Of a DNA stretch of 64,000 nucleotides, positions 8,567 to 17,611 are shown piece after piece. Under the pieces are notes generated by a model. That model had not been told where the DNA came from. It saw only the letters and a list, made by a program, of their open reading frames with translations, and searched no databases. Position numbers and translations under genes: made by a program. Position 1 is the first letter of the stretch. Every line of letters starts with the position of its first letter. Source of the DNA: Rhodoferax saidenbachensis (GTDB lineage Bacteria > Pseudomonadota > Gammaproteobacteria > Burkholderiales > Burkholderiaceae_C); assembly GCF_001955715.1 (NCBI RefSeq), contig NZ_CP019239.1:186001-250000 (forward strand). Direction: 5' to 3'.

Positions 8567-9374
8567 TATCAGGCACAAACGCGGCCTGCTCGTTCTTGCG
8601 CGCATACCCCAGCGGATTGGCCACCACGCGGCAGCCGCCCGCCGTGTAGTCGCTGGGCGCGTGCAGGTGGCCGTGCAGCCAGAGCTGCGCGTGCGGCAGC
8701 AAATCGTCCAGCGCGTTGCAGAAACCCGCCGTGCCCGGTGTCAGGCCGTAACGCGGGTCGGCACTGCGCAGGCTGGGCGCGAAATGGGTGATGGCCACGG
8801 TGGGGCCGTCAAACGATGTGGCCAGTGCGCCGCGCAGCCACTCCTGGCATAACAGGCCCTGCGCGCGCACGCCCTCGGCCAGCCAGGGCACGCCGTCGCG
8901 GGTGGTGCCGGTTTTTTTGAGGTAGTAGTTGGCCGCGCGGCTGGCCTTGTCGCGTGCCTTGAGCTGTTGCGCCAGGGCATGGTCGGCACGTGGGCCACGC
9001 ACCGCCTCGGCCGCCAGCGCGTCAAAGTCGGTCCACAGCGTTGTGCCCAGCAGGCGCACGCCCATGAACTCCAGGCTTTCGCGCTCCAGCCACAGCAGCC
9101 CCAGGCGCGCGCAGGTGGCCTGCAGGCGCGCGTGGGCCACGTCAAAGTCCATGCCGTCGTATTCGTGGTTGCCCGGCACAAACACCACCGGTGTGGGCCA
9201 GCCGTGCAGCGGCGAGAACTGGCCCAGGCCAAAGTCGTCGTCCAGCAGTTGCGAACCCGGCTGGTACGAGCCCACGTCACCCGCCAGCACCAGCAGGTCG
9301 GCGCCAGGCGCGGGATGGGCCTTCCAGTGCGGGTGGGCTTCAAGGTGAAGGTCGGACAGAAGCTGGATTTTCAT
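8544..9374 (-). CDS. Metallophosphoesterase
   Basis: A calcineurin-like phosphoesterase of 276 residues. The metal-binding motifs appear in order: D-x-H as SDLHLE (residues 6-11), GD as LVLAGDVGS, GNHE as VPGNHEYDG, then ITHFAPS and LHGHLHAPSD near the C-terminus. These bind two metals that hydrolyse a phosphoester; the substrate cannot be read from the sequence. The start at 9374 overlaps the stop of the upstream LysR gene (ATGA), so the two genes are translationally coupled. The last residues are encoded by dispersed repeat copy 3, which hints that the original C-terminus was altered. Confidence 0.88.
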   Translation of the reverse strand: MKIQLLSDLHLEAHPHWKAHPAPGADLLVLAGDVGSYQPGSQLLDDDFGLGQFSPLHGWPTPVVFVPGNHEYDGMDFDVAHARLQATCARLGLLWLERESLEFMGVRLLGTTLWTDFDALAAEAVRGPRADHALAQQLKARDKASRAANYYLKKTGTTRDGVPWLAEGVRAQGLLCQEWLRGALATSFDGPTVAITHFAPSLRSADPRYGLTPGTAGFCNALDDLLPHAQLWLHGHLHAPSDYTAGGCRVVANPLGYARKNEQAAFVPDILIEISP

Positions 9375-10327
9375 GGGGGAAAGGCTTGGGCCGCGAGTGT
9401 GGCGATTTGCGTGCGCAGCCAAGCGTGTGCATTGTCGGCGTCCTTGCGCTGGTGCCACAACGCATCCACCTGGATGGGAGATACGTTCAGCGGCAACTCG
9501 CGTTGCACCAGCTGGTCGGCAAAGCCGGTGACTTTGACAAAGTGACGCGGCAGTACGGTCAGCAGGTCCGAGTGGGTGACCACCTTACCCGCGGTGAAAA
9601 ACTGGTTGACCGTGAGCACCACGTGGCGGCTGCGGCCTACGGCGGCCAGGGCTTCGTCGATGAAACCAAAAGCCCGCCCGGAAAAACTCACCAGCAGATG
9701 GCGTGCGGCACAGAAGTGGTCCAGCGTGAGCGGGCCTCCGGCCAGCGGATGGTCCTGGCGCATCACACAGACGTAGTCGCCCACGAACAGGCGGTGGTGG
9801 AGGTAGGACGGTGTTTCGCCTGCCTGCACCCGTGCGGTCAGGTCGGTCATCACGGCGGGGAAGTGGCCTATGGCCAGATCGGCCTGTCCTTCGTCCAGCA
9901 GGCGGCGCGGGTCGCGGGTGGTCAGCGGCACCACGCGCAGCGAAACGCCGGGGGCCTGTGTGGCGATGGCTTCCACCAGGCCGGGCAGGAGTTCTGCTGC
10001 GGTAGCGTCGGCCATGGTCAGTTCAAAGCTGGTGGTGGCCGTGGCCGGCTCGAACACGCTGGGCAGCAGCGCACCCTGCAGCCTTTGCAAGGTGTCACGT
10101 ACGGCGGGCCACAGCTCCAGCCCGCGCGGTGTGGGTTCCAGTCCGCGGCCCTTGCGCACCAGCAAATCATCACCCAGTGCCTCGCGCAGGCGGCGCAAGG
10201 CGTTGCTTACGGCCGGCTGGGTTAGCGCCAGGTGGTGCGCCGCACGCGTGAGGTTGCGCTCGGACATGACCACGTCAAACACCTTGAGCAGGTTCAGGTC
10301 GAAAGTGCGGAGATTGAGCGGTGTCAT
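9371..10327 (-). CDS. LysR-family transcriptional regulator
   Basis: A DNA-binding regulator of 318 residues. The winged helix-turn-helix is in residues 1-65: LNLRTFDLNLLKVFDVVMSE, then LALTQPAVSNALRRLREALG. The C-terminal periplasmic-binding-like effector domain follows. The sequence resembles the NodD/LeuO-like branch with the FDLNLL start, but the effector is unknown. ATG at 10327 is chosen; a TTG two codons earlier is possible, and neither has a strong ribosome-binding site. It is divergent from the small membrane protein gene at 10456 and cotranscribed with the phosphoesterase, so either neighbour could be a target. Confidence 0.88.
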   Translation of the reverse strand: MTPLNLRTFDLNLLKVFDVVMSERNLTRAAHHLALTQPAVSNALRRLREALGDDLLVRKGRGLEPTPRGLELWPAVRDTLQRLQGALLPSVFEPATATTSFELTMADATAAELLPGLVEAIATQAPGVSLRVVPLTTRDPRRLLDEGQADLAIGHFPAVMTDLTARVQAGETPSYLHHRLFVGDYVCVMRQDHPLAGGPLTLDHFCAARHLLVSFSGRAFGFIDEALAAVGRSRHVVLTVNQFFTAGKVVTHSDLLTVLPRHFVKVTGFADQLVQRELPLNVSPIQVDALWHQRKDADNAHAWLRTQIATLAAQAFPP

Positions 10328-10455
10328 GGTCAATCATTAGTTTAATGAATAGTTGGCATCACTAACATAAAGTTGAACAATACTAGTAAAAACCCTAGTA
10401 TCACGCCATCTTCACGTCGAACCCGCATTCCGCTTCCCCGTCCAAGGAGTTCACC
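10328..10455. promoter_or_regulatory. Divergent promoter region, LysR gene / small membrane protein
   Basis: This 128-base AT-richer gap separates divergent starts and must hold both promoters. Several T-N11-A type LysR half-site patterns can be drawn around 10338-10385, but none stands out. A good ribosome-binding site, AAGGAG, lies just before 10456. Confidence 0.4.
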
Positions 10456-10860
10456 ATGGCACGTTTCATCTCTTCCCCGCTGGTCGCTTCGGCTTCTGCT
10501 GGCTCGTCTACGGGCGCGCGCACTGCGCGCCGTGACCTCGATGGTTCCCGTACGCTAGCCGGCATGTTGCTGGCAGCTGTGTTGGCGGCCTTGCTGGTGG
10601 TGGCTGATCAGGTGATCGATACGTGGGCCGACGGCCACTTGCTGGTGGGCTGGGTTGCCTTGTGGACCGTGGCGTTTGCCGCGCTGGCCATTCTGGCACC
10701 TCCGCTGCGCCAACTGGCCAGCAGTATGGCCGCTGTGGTGGCCCGCTGGAGCCACGCGGCCCGCCAGCGCCGCATGGAAGAAACCATGTGGGAACATGCC
10801 AAGCAAGACCCACGCATCATGGCTGAGTTGCAAGCCGCCATGACACGCGAGCGCAGCTAA
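10456..10860 (+). CDS. Small membrane protein of unknown function
   Basis: A 134-residue protein with two predicted transmembrane helices, about residues 36-51 (GMLLAAVLAALLVVAD) and 60-82 (LLVGWVALWTVAFAALAILAP). A basic, amphipathic C-terminal tail ends MAELQAAMTRERS. The start has AAGGAG at good spacing. I do not recognise the family. It lies alone between a divergent LysR regulator and a strong bidirectional terminator, so it is a monocistronic gene possibly controlled by that regulator. Confidence 0.75.
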   Translation: MARFISSPLVASASAGSSTGARTARRDLDGSRTLAGMLLAAVLAALLVVADQVIDTWADGHLLVGWVALWTVAFAALAILAPPLRQLASSMAAVVARWSHAARQRRMEETMWEHAKQDPRIMAELQAAMTRERS

Positions 10861-10883
10861 GCGCTTAGGCGATTCTTCGCTCC

Positions 10884-10920
10884 CAACAAAAAAGCCACCG
10901 GATCGGTGGCTTTTTTGTTG
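10884..10920. terminator. Bidirectional Rho-independent terminator
   Basis: A 17-bp perfect stem runs from CAACAAAAAAGCCACCG to its complement with a 3-base loop. A-run and T-run flanks give terminators in both directions. It separates the small membrane protein gene from the converging pckG gene, whose stop is 100 bases away. The interval 10921-11019 shows nothing else. Confidence 0.92.
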
Positions 10921-11019
10921 TCAGGTGCACCGGGTATTGTCCGATTCACCTTTCAGACTGTCTGCAGCGCAGGGTGTGTGCCGCAGAAGCAATGGCGGAA
11001 GTCTTGTTATTCCCGTGGA

Positions 11020-12897
11020 TCAGGCTGCCAGGCGCTGTTCCAGCTGGGTTTTGGTCTCTTCGAGTTCCTTCGGCAAATGGTAGGCAAGCTGGGTGAACAG
11101 CTCGGTGTGGAGTGCGATTTCCGCTTTCCAGTCGGCCTTGTTCAGGCTGGTGACAGAGTCAAACTGGGCTTGCGTGAAGTCCAGCCCGGTCCAGATGATT
11201 TCGGAATACTGGGGCGCGACGCCAAAGCCGGTTTCAGTTCCGGTGGCCTTGCCTTCAATGCGGTCGATCATCCACTTCAGCACGCGCATGTTCTCGCCGT
11301 AACCGGGCCAGACGAACTTGCCATCTTCACCCTTGCGAAACCAGTTGGTCGTGAAGATCTTGGGCTGTTTGGCGCCGGACGTGGCCAGTTTGTTGCCGAT
11401 GTTGAGCCAGTGCTGGAAGTAGTCGCTCATGTTGTAGCCCATGAAGGGCAGCATGGCGAACGGGTCACGGCGCACCACGCCGGCCTGGCCGGTGGCGGCG
11501 GCTGTGGTTTCGGAGCCCATGGTCGCGGCCATGTAGACGCCTTCGGTCCAATTGCGCGCTTCGGTCACCAGCGGCACGGTGGTCGAGCGGCGGCCGCCGA
11601 AGATGAAGGCGTCGATGGGCACGCCATTGGCGTCGTCCCACTGGCTGTCCAGCGCGGGGTTGTTGCCGGCGGCCACGGTGAAGCGGGCGTTGGGGTGGGC
11701 GGCTGGTTTGAGTTTGCCGTCCACGCCGGTTTCCTTGGCAATCGCGGGGGTCCAGTCCTTGCCTTGCCAGTCGATCAGGTGCGCAGGCAGGCCGCCGGTG
11801 TCTTTTTCCATGCCTTCCCACCAGACGTCGCCGTCATCGGTCAGTGCGACGTTCGTGAAGATCACGTTTTTGTCCAGGCTGGCCATGCAGTTGGGGTTGG
11901 TGTGGAAGTTGGTGCCTGGTGCCACGCCAAAGTAACCCGCTTCGGGGTTGATCGCGTAGAGCTTGCCGTCGGCGTTGGGTTTGATCCAGGCGATGTCGTC
12001 GCCGATGGTGGTGACCTTCCAGCCTTCGAAACCTTCCGGTGGTACCAGCATCGAGAAGTTGGTTTTGCCGCAGGCGCTGGGGAAAGCGGCTGCCACGTGG
12101 TATTTCTTGCCTTCGGGATTCGTCACGCCGAGGATCAGCATGTGTTCGGCCAGCCAGCCCTGGTCACGGCCCATATTGGACGCGATGCGCAGCGCAAAAC
12201 ACTTCTTGCCGAGTAGCGCGTTGCCGCCGTAGCCGGAGCCATACGACCAGATTTCGCGTGTCTCGGGGTAATGCACGATGTATTTGGTCTTGTTGCAAGG
12301 CCACTTCACGTCAGCCTGGCCAGCTTCTAGTGGCGCGCCCACGGTGTGCACGCAGGGCACAAACGCACCGTCCACGCCCAGCACGTCATACACCGCGCGG
12401 CCCATGCGCGTCATGATGCGCTGGTTCACCGCCACATAGGCGCTGTCGGAGAGCTCAATACCAATGTGGGCGATGTGCGAACCCAGTGGGCCCATCGAGA
12501 ACGGCACGACATACATGGTGCGTCCGCGCATGCAGCCGTCGAACAGCGGTTGCAAGGTCGCGCGCATCTCGGCCGGGGCCATCCAGTTGTTGGTCGGGCC
12601 CGCGTTTTCTTTTTTCTCGGAGCAGATGTAGGTGCGGTCTTCCACGCGGGCCACGTCGGTCGGGTCGGAGCAGGCCAGGAAAGAGTTGGGGCGCTTGACA
12701 GGGTTGAGCTTTTTGAAGGTGCCGGCATCGACCAGTTGCTGGCACAGGCGCTGGTATTCCTCGTCGGAGCCGTCGCACCAGTAAATGGCGTCGGGCTTGC
12801 ACAGGGCCGCCATATCGGCGACCCAGGCGATCAGGTGTGCGTTTTTGACGTAGCTTGGCGTGTTCAGCTTCAGGCCTTGCATTGCGGGTGAGTTCAT
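11020..12897 (-). CDS. pckG: Phosphoenolpyruvate carboxykinase (GTP)
   Basis: Cytoplasmic gluconeogenic enzyme of 625 residues catalysing oxaloacetate + GTP to phosphoenolpyruvate + GDP + CO2. The length fits the GTP-dependent family (about 600-625). Diagnostic motifs are [14 protein letters not shown] (P-loop with the reactive cysteine), [11 protein letters not shown] (kinase 2), [12 protein letters not shown] and [12 protein letters not shown]. The start at 12897 has AGGAG 8 bases upstream; frame extensions beyond it lack a site. It is monocistronic, with a 400-base regulatory region upstream. It would supply PEP for growth on organic acids or glycolate-derived carbon. Confidence 0.96.
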   Translation of the reverse strand: MNSPAMQGLKLNTPSYVKNAHLIAWVADMAALCKPDAIYWCDGSDEEYQRLCQQLVDAGTFKKLNPVKRPNSFLACSDPTDVARVEDRTYICSEKKENAGPTNNWMAPAEMRATLQPLFDGCMRGRTMYVVPFSMGPLGSHIAHIGIELSDSAYVAVNQRIMTRMGRAVYDVLGVDGAFVPCVHTVGAPLEAGQADVKWPCNKTKYIVHYPETREIWSYGSGYGGNALLGKKCFALRIASNMGRDQGWLAEHMLILGVTNPEGKKYHVAAAFPSACGKTNFSMLVPPEGFEGWKVTTIGDDIAWIKPNADGKLYAINPEAGYFGVAPGTNFHTNPNCMASLDKNVIFTNVALTDDGDVWWEGMEKDTGGLPAHLIDWQGKDWTPAIAKETGVDGKLKPAAHPNARFTVAAGNNPALDSQWDDANGVPIDAFIFGGRRSTTVPLVTEARNWTEGVYMAATMGSETTAAATGQAGVVRRDPFAMLPFMGYNMSDYFQHWLNIGNKLATSGAKQPKIFTTNWFRKGEDGKFVWPGYGENMRVLKWMIDRIEGKATGTETGFGVAPQYSEIIWTGLDFTQAQFDSVTSLNKADWKAEIALHTELFTQLAYHLPKELEETKTQLEQRLAA

Positions 12898-13045
12898 GAA
12901 AAAGCTCCTAAGTTTGAAAATCGTCTTTTCAAAACGGGCTAGGCAGCAGAGCAAGCCCCGGACTTTGAGAAAACGGCTTCCAACGAACCGCCAGATAGGC
13001 CCAAGCCGTACTGGTCAGTTTGAATTTTAAGAACTGGTACCGGAG

Positions 13046-13086
13046 TTACATGGCGATTACATGTAAAAGATATGCAAAACTTGCAT
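13046..13086. promoter_or_regulatory. Direct and inverted repeats in the pckG upstream region
   Basis: Two direct copies of TTACATG stand 11 bp apart at 13046 and 13057, one helical turn. Ten bases further is a perfect inverted repeat ATGCAA-AAC-TTGCAT at 13072-13086. Both lie about 150-190 bases upstream of the pckG start. They look like regulator binding sites, possibly for carbon-source control, but the protein is not known. Confidence 0.4.
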
Positions 13087-13160
13087 GACTTTATGTTTGT
13101 GATTTGACGCGCCAGAGACGGGCGGTGGTCCGGCGACCAAGAGAAGTGCGGGGGGATGTG

Positions 13161-13199
13161 TGCGGTCGCTGACCGCAGGGTATCTGGCGGTACGCCAGA
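13161..13199. other. Twin perfect hairpins downstream of the 44-residue gene
   Basis: Two adjacent stems are present: TGCGGTC-GCT-GACCGCA (13161-13177) and TCTGGCG-GTA-CGCCAGA (13183-13199). They lie between the small membrane protein gene (13307-13441, minus) and the pckG promoter. Neither has a T run, so they may be an inefficient terminator or an RNA processing structure. The rest of 12898-13306 shows no gene. Confidence 0.45.
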
Positions 13200-13306
13200 A
13201 CGGGCCTATTGCAGGACCGGTATACCTATAAGAACAAAAGAGAAATTACTGGTGCAACCGCAGCGTGCGCTACACCAGCCAGGACGGCGCGGAGCGCCCG
13301 TCCCGT

Positions 13307-13441
13307 TCAGGCCATGAAGACGGCGATAAAGGCCAACAGGAAAATCAGCACAGCGCCAGCGATGGGCAAGACGATGGGCATCAACGGCACGACGGCCTCA
13401 ACGGCGTCGACTTCGTGGGCTTCGTTGTGGGGTGCAGACAT
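13307..13441 (-). CDS. 44-residue single-helix membrane protein
   Basis: A short frame encodes MSAPHNEAHEVDAVEAVVPL followed by one hydrophobic helix (about residues 21-44) that ends in FMA and a stop. The acidic, histidine-containing N-terminus followed by a clean transmembrane segment is protein-like, and only a spurious frame covers it on the other strand. A weak ribosome-binding site (GAAAGAAG) precedes the ATG. I do not recognise the family. It lies upstream of pckG in the same direction and divergent from the AAA+ gene. Confidence 0.6.
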   Translation of the reverse strand: MSAPHNEAHEVDAVEAVVPLMPIVLPIAGAVLIFLLAFIAVFMA

Positions 13442-13621
13442 GGCGCTTCTTTCAGAATTTCAAAGGGATTGGCGTGGATTTTAACTACAAGCCATCGAAG
13501 CGGTGTCGGGGAGTGGTGCGCAAGGCGCGGCACCATGGGACAAATTTTTGCCGCGGCACTTCCATCTTGGTGCAGTCTGCGTTATCGTAAAACCGGCACG
13601 ACACCGTGCTGGAGGCGTTTG

Positions 13622-15949
13622 ATGGCCAAGCGTTCGCTGTTCCAGCCCCTCAATGGGCACCTGATCCCCTCTCCGGGCCTGCTCGAAGCCCCGGTGCTGG
13701 ATCTGATGTGCTCCCATTTTGTGCTGACCCTGGCCGCCCGCCAGGGGGCGAGCTTCAACGTGCGCCGCGATTTCAATGGCGTGGTGGGGCTGGCCGGGCG
13801 GCATTTGTTGTGGCCGGTCTCGGTTTTGGGGCGACTGCGGGAGTTTTTGGGGCGGCGCTGTGTGGGCAATGAACTCTGGCGCGGCCATGAGGCTTTGCCC
13901 GCCAACGAATTCCTGGCCCGCCACGGCGTCTGGCGCGGCCCTTACGACGAAGCTACGCTGTTCTTCTTTCTGGACGAATACGCCAAAGACCAGGCCAAGG
14001 ATTTGGTGTCGGTGTTGTCCAGCACCGGTGAATGGCTGGGCCATGCCCTCAAAAAACAGTCCACGCTGGTTGAAAAAAATATCAATGCACTGGCCGGTTT
14101 GCTGCAGCTCAACAAGGCCGAACGCGCGCTGCTGCTGTACGGCACGCTGGCACGCTACCAGCGCGACATGCGCAGCATTCTGGTGGAGTTCAAGGTCAAC
14201 AACGCGCCCGAGGCCTATGGTGCGCTGGCCGAGGTAGCGGGCGTGAGCCCGCAGGAGCTGGGCGAAGCCTTGCGCGCGGGCTCGCGGCTGGAGCGCATTG
14301 GGCTGGTGGAAAACCTGATCTCCGAGCACAACATCACCGACCTGGCCGACCTCATGAAGGTCAGCGAAAAACTGCCACCGGTGCTGATGCGCCACTACCG
14401 CGATCAGGCCGAGCTGATGGCGGTGTTCACCCGCCTGTCGACCAAAAGCAGCCTGGTGATCGACGATTTCGCCTTTGTCGCCGAGGACGCGCAGGTGTTG
14501 TGCAAGTTGTTGGCCAACGCGGTGGCGCGCAAGGAGGCGGGCGTCAACGTGCTGCTGTACGGCCCGCCCGGCACAGGCAAGACGGAGCTGGCCAAAGTGG
14601 TGGCGCAAACCGCAGGGCTGGAGTTGTTTGAAGTGGAGTACGCGGACCGTGATGGCAATTCCCTGAGCGGGCGCGACCGCTACCGTTCGCTGCAAATCGC
14701 ACAGGTGTTCCTCAAGGGCAGTGCCCAGGCAGCTCTGCTATTCGACGAGGTGGAAGATGTATTTCCACCGCTGTCCAGTGAAGCTGCGCATTTGATTGCC
14801 CGGGCCGATGCGTCGGCCACGCCGCCCAACAGCAGCGTGAGCGGCAAGGCCTGGGTCAACCAGATTCTGGAAACCAACACCGTGCCCACTATCTGGGTCA
14901 CCAACCGGATCGAGCAGATCGACCCGGCGTTCCGGCGTCGCTTTGCCTACCACCTGGAACTGAAATCACCACCACCCGGTGCACGCGAAGGCGTAGTGCG
15001 CAAGACACTGGAAGGCGTGCAGGTGTCCGATGCCTTTGTCGCGCGCCTGACCAGCCGCAAAGGCCTCACGCCTGCGCAAATCCGTACGGCAGTGCGCTTT
15101 GCCGAACTGGCCTGTGCCAGCCCGGCGCAAGAGCCCCGTGAAAGTCTGGAGGGCTTGATTGAGCGTCAGCTCAAGAATGCCGATCTGGCGCTGGGCAACC
15201 GCACGGCGGCTCCGACCAATACCCACGCGTCCACCCAATACGACCTGGCGCACCTGAATGTACAGACCCGTTATGAAATCCCGCGCATGGTGCAAGCGCT
15301 GCAGGCGCGGGGCCACGGCACGCTGTGTTTCTATGGCCCGCCGGGCACGGGCAAGACAGCATTGGCCGAGCATATTGCCAGCACGCTGAACAAGCCGCTG
15401 ATCGTGCGCCAGGCCAGTGACCTGATGAGCAAATACATTGGTGAGACCGAGCAGAACATGGCCGCGATGTTCCGCGAGGCGGAGTCCGAAGGTGCCATCC
15501 TGTTGCTGGACGAGGCCGACAGCTTCTTGCTGGACCGCCGGGGTGCCCAGCGCACCTACGAGGTGAGCGAAGTGAATGAAATGCTGCAGGGCATGGAGCG
15601 TTTCCACGGCATCTTCATATGCACCACCAATTTGATGGACCGCATCGACCAGGCGGCACTGCGCCGGTTCACTTTCAAGATCCAGTTCAAGCCGCTGACG
15701 GCGCCGCAGCGTCAGGCGTTCTTTGTGGCGGAGGCGTGTGGAGGGGACGCGCAGCAGTGCACGCCGGAGCTGGCCGCGCAGCTGGCTTTGCTCGACCAGT
15801 TATGCCCCGGTGACTTTGCTGCAGTGAAACGCCAGGCGCTGATTCTGGATACGTTGCTGTCGCCGCAGGAATTCATGGAGCAGCTGCAGGCCGAGCACCG
15901 CATCAAGCCCGAAGTGCGCGAGGCGCGCAATATGGGTTTCCTGCAATAA
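13622..15949 (+). CDS. Tandem AAA+ ATPase of unknown role
   Basis: A 775-residue cytoplasmic protein. It has an N-terminal region of about 290 residues without recognised motifs and two AAA+ modules. D1 has Walker A GPPGTGKT at 314-321 and Walker B ALLFDEVEDVF near 370. D2 has Walker A GPPGTGKT at about 571-578, Walker B ILLLDEADSFLLDRRG near 625 and CTTNLMDRID. Arginine-rich R-finger regions follow each (DPAFRRRFAYHLEL and QAALRRFTFKIQF). The start at 13622 has GGAGG upstream; the open frame further upstream is not protein-like. D2 resembles the 26S/FtsH-type fold, but no protease or zinc domain is present. A remodelling role is inferred; the substrate is unknown. Confidence 0.88.
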   Translation: MAKRSLFQPLNGHLIPSPGLLEAPVLDLMCSHFVLTLAARQGASFNVRRDFNGVVGLAGRHLLWPVSVLGRLREFLGRRCVGNELWRGHEALPANEFLARHGVWRGPYDEATLFFFLDEYAKDQAKDLVSVLSSTGEWLGHALKKQSTLVEKNINALAGLLQLNKAERALLLYGTLARYQRDMRSILVEFKVNNAPEAYGALAEVAGVSPQELGEALRAGSRLERIGLVENLISEHNITDLADLMKVSEKLPPVLMRHYRDQAELMAVFTRLSTKSSLVIDDFAFVAEDAQVLCKLLANAVARKEAGVNVLLYGPPGTGKTELAKVVAQTAGLELFEVEYADRDGNSLSGRDRYRSLQIAQVFLKGSAQAALLFDEVEDVFPPLSSEAAHLIARADASATPPNSSVSGKAWVNQILETNTVPTIWVTNRIEQIDPAFRRRFAYHLELKSPPPGAREGVVRKTLEGVQVSDAFVARLTSRKGLTPAQIRTAVRFAELACASPAQEPRESLEGLIERQLKNADLALGNRTAAPTNTHASTQYDLAHLNVQTRYEIPRMVQALQARGHGTLCFYGPPGTGKTALAEHIASTLNKPLIVRQASDLMSKYIGETEQNMAAMFREAESEGAILLLDEADSFLLDRRGAQRTYEVSEVNEMLQGMERFHGIFICTTNLMDRIDQAALRRFTFKIQFKPLTAPQRQAFFVAEACGGDAQQCTPELAAQLALLDQLCPGDFAAVKRQALILDTLLSPQEFMEQLQAEHRIKPEVREARNMGFLQ

Positions 15950-15970
15950 CGTGCGCGCAACGCCGCTGGT

Positions 15971-17008
15971 TCACCACCAGTTCAATACGTCTTCGGCAAA
16001 CCCGAGGAACCGGTCCACCGTAATGCAGCGTCCGTCGTCCAGCACCACCGTGCCGCTGTAGTACCCAAACACCTGGTGTTGTGTCGAGCGGATCAGGCCC
16101 AAATGGATGCTGGAGTTGCGGTCCACGATGGGCGTAAACGCCATTTCAAACCGTTGGTCAGAGCTGGTAAAGCGCCAAGGCTGCGTGTAGTCCTTGGTGT
16201 CCATGTGGAAAGTTACGTCCGCCAGCTTGTGCGCCACGCCATCCACAAACAGCATGTTTTCGCTGGCAGGGCTGCGGTCGGTGAAGCCATAACCAATGTT
16301 CCAGCCCAGCGCATGGCCTTGGGCGTGGCCAGAGGCAGAGCCCCAGTACCAGCGGTTTTTGTAGGTCCAGTGGCCACGGCCCCAGTCCAGCGCGCCCATG
16401 TCGCGTTCCGGCGCAAAGGTGTATTGCTGCTGGCCGATGGTGAAGCCGCCCTGTGCGGGCATACAGTTGACTTTGCGGTTGTAGTAAAAAGCGCGCCGGT
16501 TTTCGGCCCAGGAGGTGGCGATGTTCATGCTCTCCATGGCCGCGGGCTGCTCCAGCGTGATGCTGCCGGTGATGCCCTTGTCGCCCTGCGCGTTCACCAG
16601 ACCGGGTGCCGAAAAATTCAGCACCCGCTGCCCGCCGTTGTAACTAAATTCCACCTGCAGTTTCTTGTCGCCAAAACGGACAGTGCCTTCGTCGCTGCCC
16701 GCCGGGAAGCCGGTTTGGCCCATGGGGAAGAGGCTCAGCGTGTCGACCTGGTGGAACGTGCCGCGCCCCAAGTCCAGAAAACAGATGGCCGCCATGCCGA
16801 TGTAGCCCAGATCGGCCACGGTCAGTGCGATGCCAAATTGCTGGTCGGGCGACAACACGCTGAAGTAATCCCATTCCTTGATGCGCCATTTCGGTGCGCG
16901 CACGGCCTGGCGGTCGTATTGCCACAAGGGGTGGCGGGCCCAACCTTCCCGGGTGATATGGCCCTCAGCGTTCAGCAGGGGGAGGGGGGTGGTGATCTCG
17001 GTTTGCAT
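15971..17008 (-). CDS. DUF2804 family protein
   Basis: A 345-residue protein beginning MQTEITTPLPLLNAEGHITR, with motifs typical of the DUF2804 family: RIKEWDYFSVLSPD, GALDWGRGHWTYKNRWYWGS and GWNIGYGFTDRSPASENM. The family is abundant in Gram-negative bacteria; its fold suggests a lipocalin-like or hydroxysteroid-associated beta-barrel, but its activity is not established. It converges with the AAA+ gene, only 22 bases separating the stops, so the two are probably unrelated in function. The start is chosen at the first conserved residues; the ribosome-binding site is weak. Confidence 0.82.
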   Translation of the reverse strand: MQTEITTPLPLLNAEGHITREGWARHPLWQYDRQAVRAPKWRIKEWDYFSVLSPDQQFGIALTVADLGYIGMAAICFLDLGRGTFHQVDTLSLFPMGQTGFPAGSDEGTVRFGDKKLQVEFSYNGGQRVLNFSAPGLVNAQGDKGITGSITLEQPAAMESMNIATSWAENRRAFYYNRKVNCMPAQGGFTIGQQQYTFAPERDMGALDWGRGHWTYKNRWYWGSASGHAQGHALGWNIGYGFTDRSPASENMLFVDGVAHKLADVTFHMDTKDYTQPWRFTSSDQRFEMAFTPIVDRNSSIHLGLIRSTQHQVFGYYSGTVVLDDGRCITVDRFLGFAEDVLNWW

Positions 17009-17213
17009 GGCGAATAGCTTAGCGGCAGAAGACACAAACCTACCTTGGGGAAGCACCCGATTGGGGAAATTTTAAAAAGACTGTCAACCGTTTTGGGGCG
17101 TGGGGCGTGATAGGTGCAGGCAGATGCCATAAAGAAACAGCGCGTTGGATACCGAGCTGAACGTCTTTGAAAGCATTCTTTCTTTCATATTTCATTCATT
17201 TTGTACGGCTGAT

Positions 17214-17504
17214 ATGCACCAAGACACCATCAAGGTTCCCGAAAAAGGCACTTACAAGTGGCAATTGTTCAACTACTGGTCTGACGAGTTTCGCCAAACC
17301 CATGCCGACCATTCGGCCTACATTGCGCTGAACTTTGCCGGTGCACTGGACGCCTGCCGTACCAAGCTGCAGACCCTGGTGCAACGCCACAGCCAATTGG
17401 CAGCCGACGCCAGTTGCGGCGCCCGCCACCAGCGCGCCATTGCCCGCCTGCAAAACACCATGTCTGGCGCGGCCATGTCGTACGAAAGCTGCTACCGGAA
17501 ATAA
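17214..17504 (+). CDS. Small hypothetical protein, 96 residues
   Basis: A soluble, helical-looking protein beginning MHQDTIKVPEKGTYKWQLFN, with four cysteines and the C-terminus SYESCYRK. No family is recognised. An upstream TTG at 17145 would add 23 unlikely residues, so ATG 17214 is preferred although its ribosome-binding site is poor. A strong terminator follows within 40 bases, which supports it being a real transcription unit. Confidence 0.6.
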   Translation: MHQDTIKVPEKGTYKWQLFNYWSDEFRQTHADHSAYIALNFAGALDACRTKLQTLVQRHSQLAADASCGARHQRAIARLQNTMSGAAMSYESCYRK

Positions 17505-17538
17505 TGGCCCCCGACGCTCCGCCGCTGAGCGTGGTCAC

Positions 17539-17566
17539 TGCCCCCTTCTCAAGGGGGCATTTTTTT
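17539..17566 (+). terminator. Rho-independent terminator
   Basis: Stem TGCCCCCTT/AAGGGGGCA with a 3-base loop is followed by seven T residues. It ends the small gene at 17214-17504 and lies just before the recQ stop on the other strand. Confidence 0.9.
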
Positions 17567-17611
17567 GGCAACCCGGTGGAAAATTGCACCGAGCTATCGC
17601 CCTAGTCGCTG

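Noticed and set aside
10328..10455. attachment site or integration scar near the LysR gene
   Set aside because: No tRNA, integrase or flanking direct repeat was found; it is an ordinary divergent promoter region.
12898..13306. Possible CRISPR-like or tandem repeat array in the pckG upstream region
   Set aside because: Only two 7-base direct repeats and three separate hairpins are present; no regular repeat-spacer units.
13209..13484. Plus-strand open frame over the 44-residue gene
   Set aside because: Its translation is mainly Thr/Ala/Ser without structure, whereas the minus strand gives a clean membrane protein.
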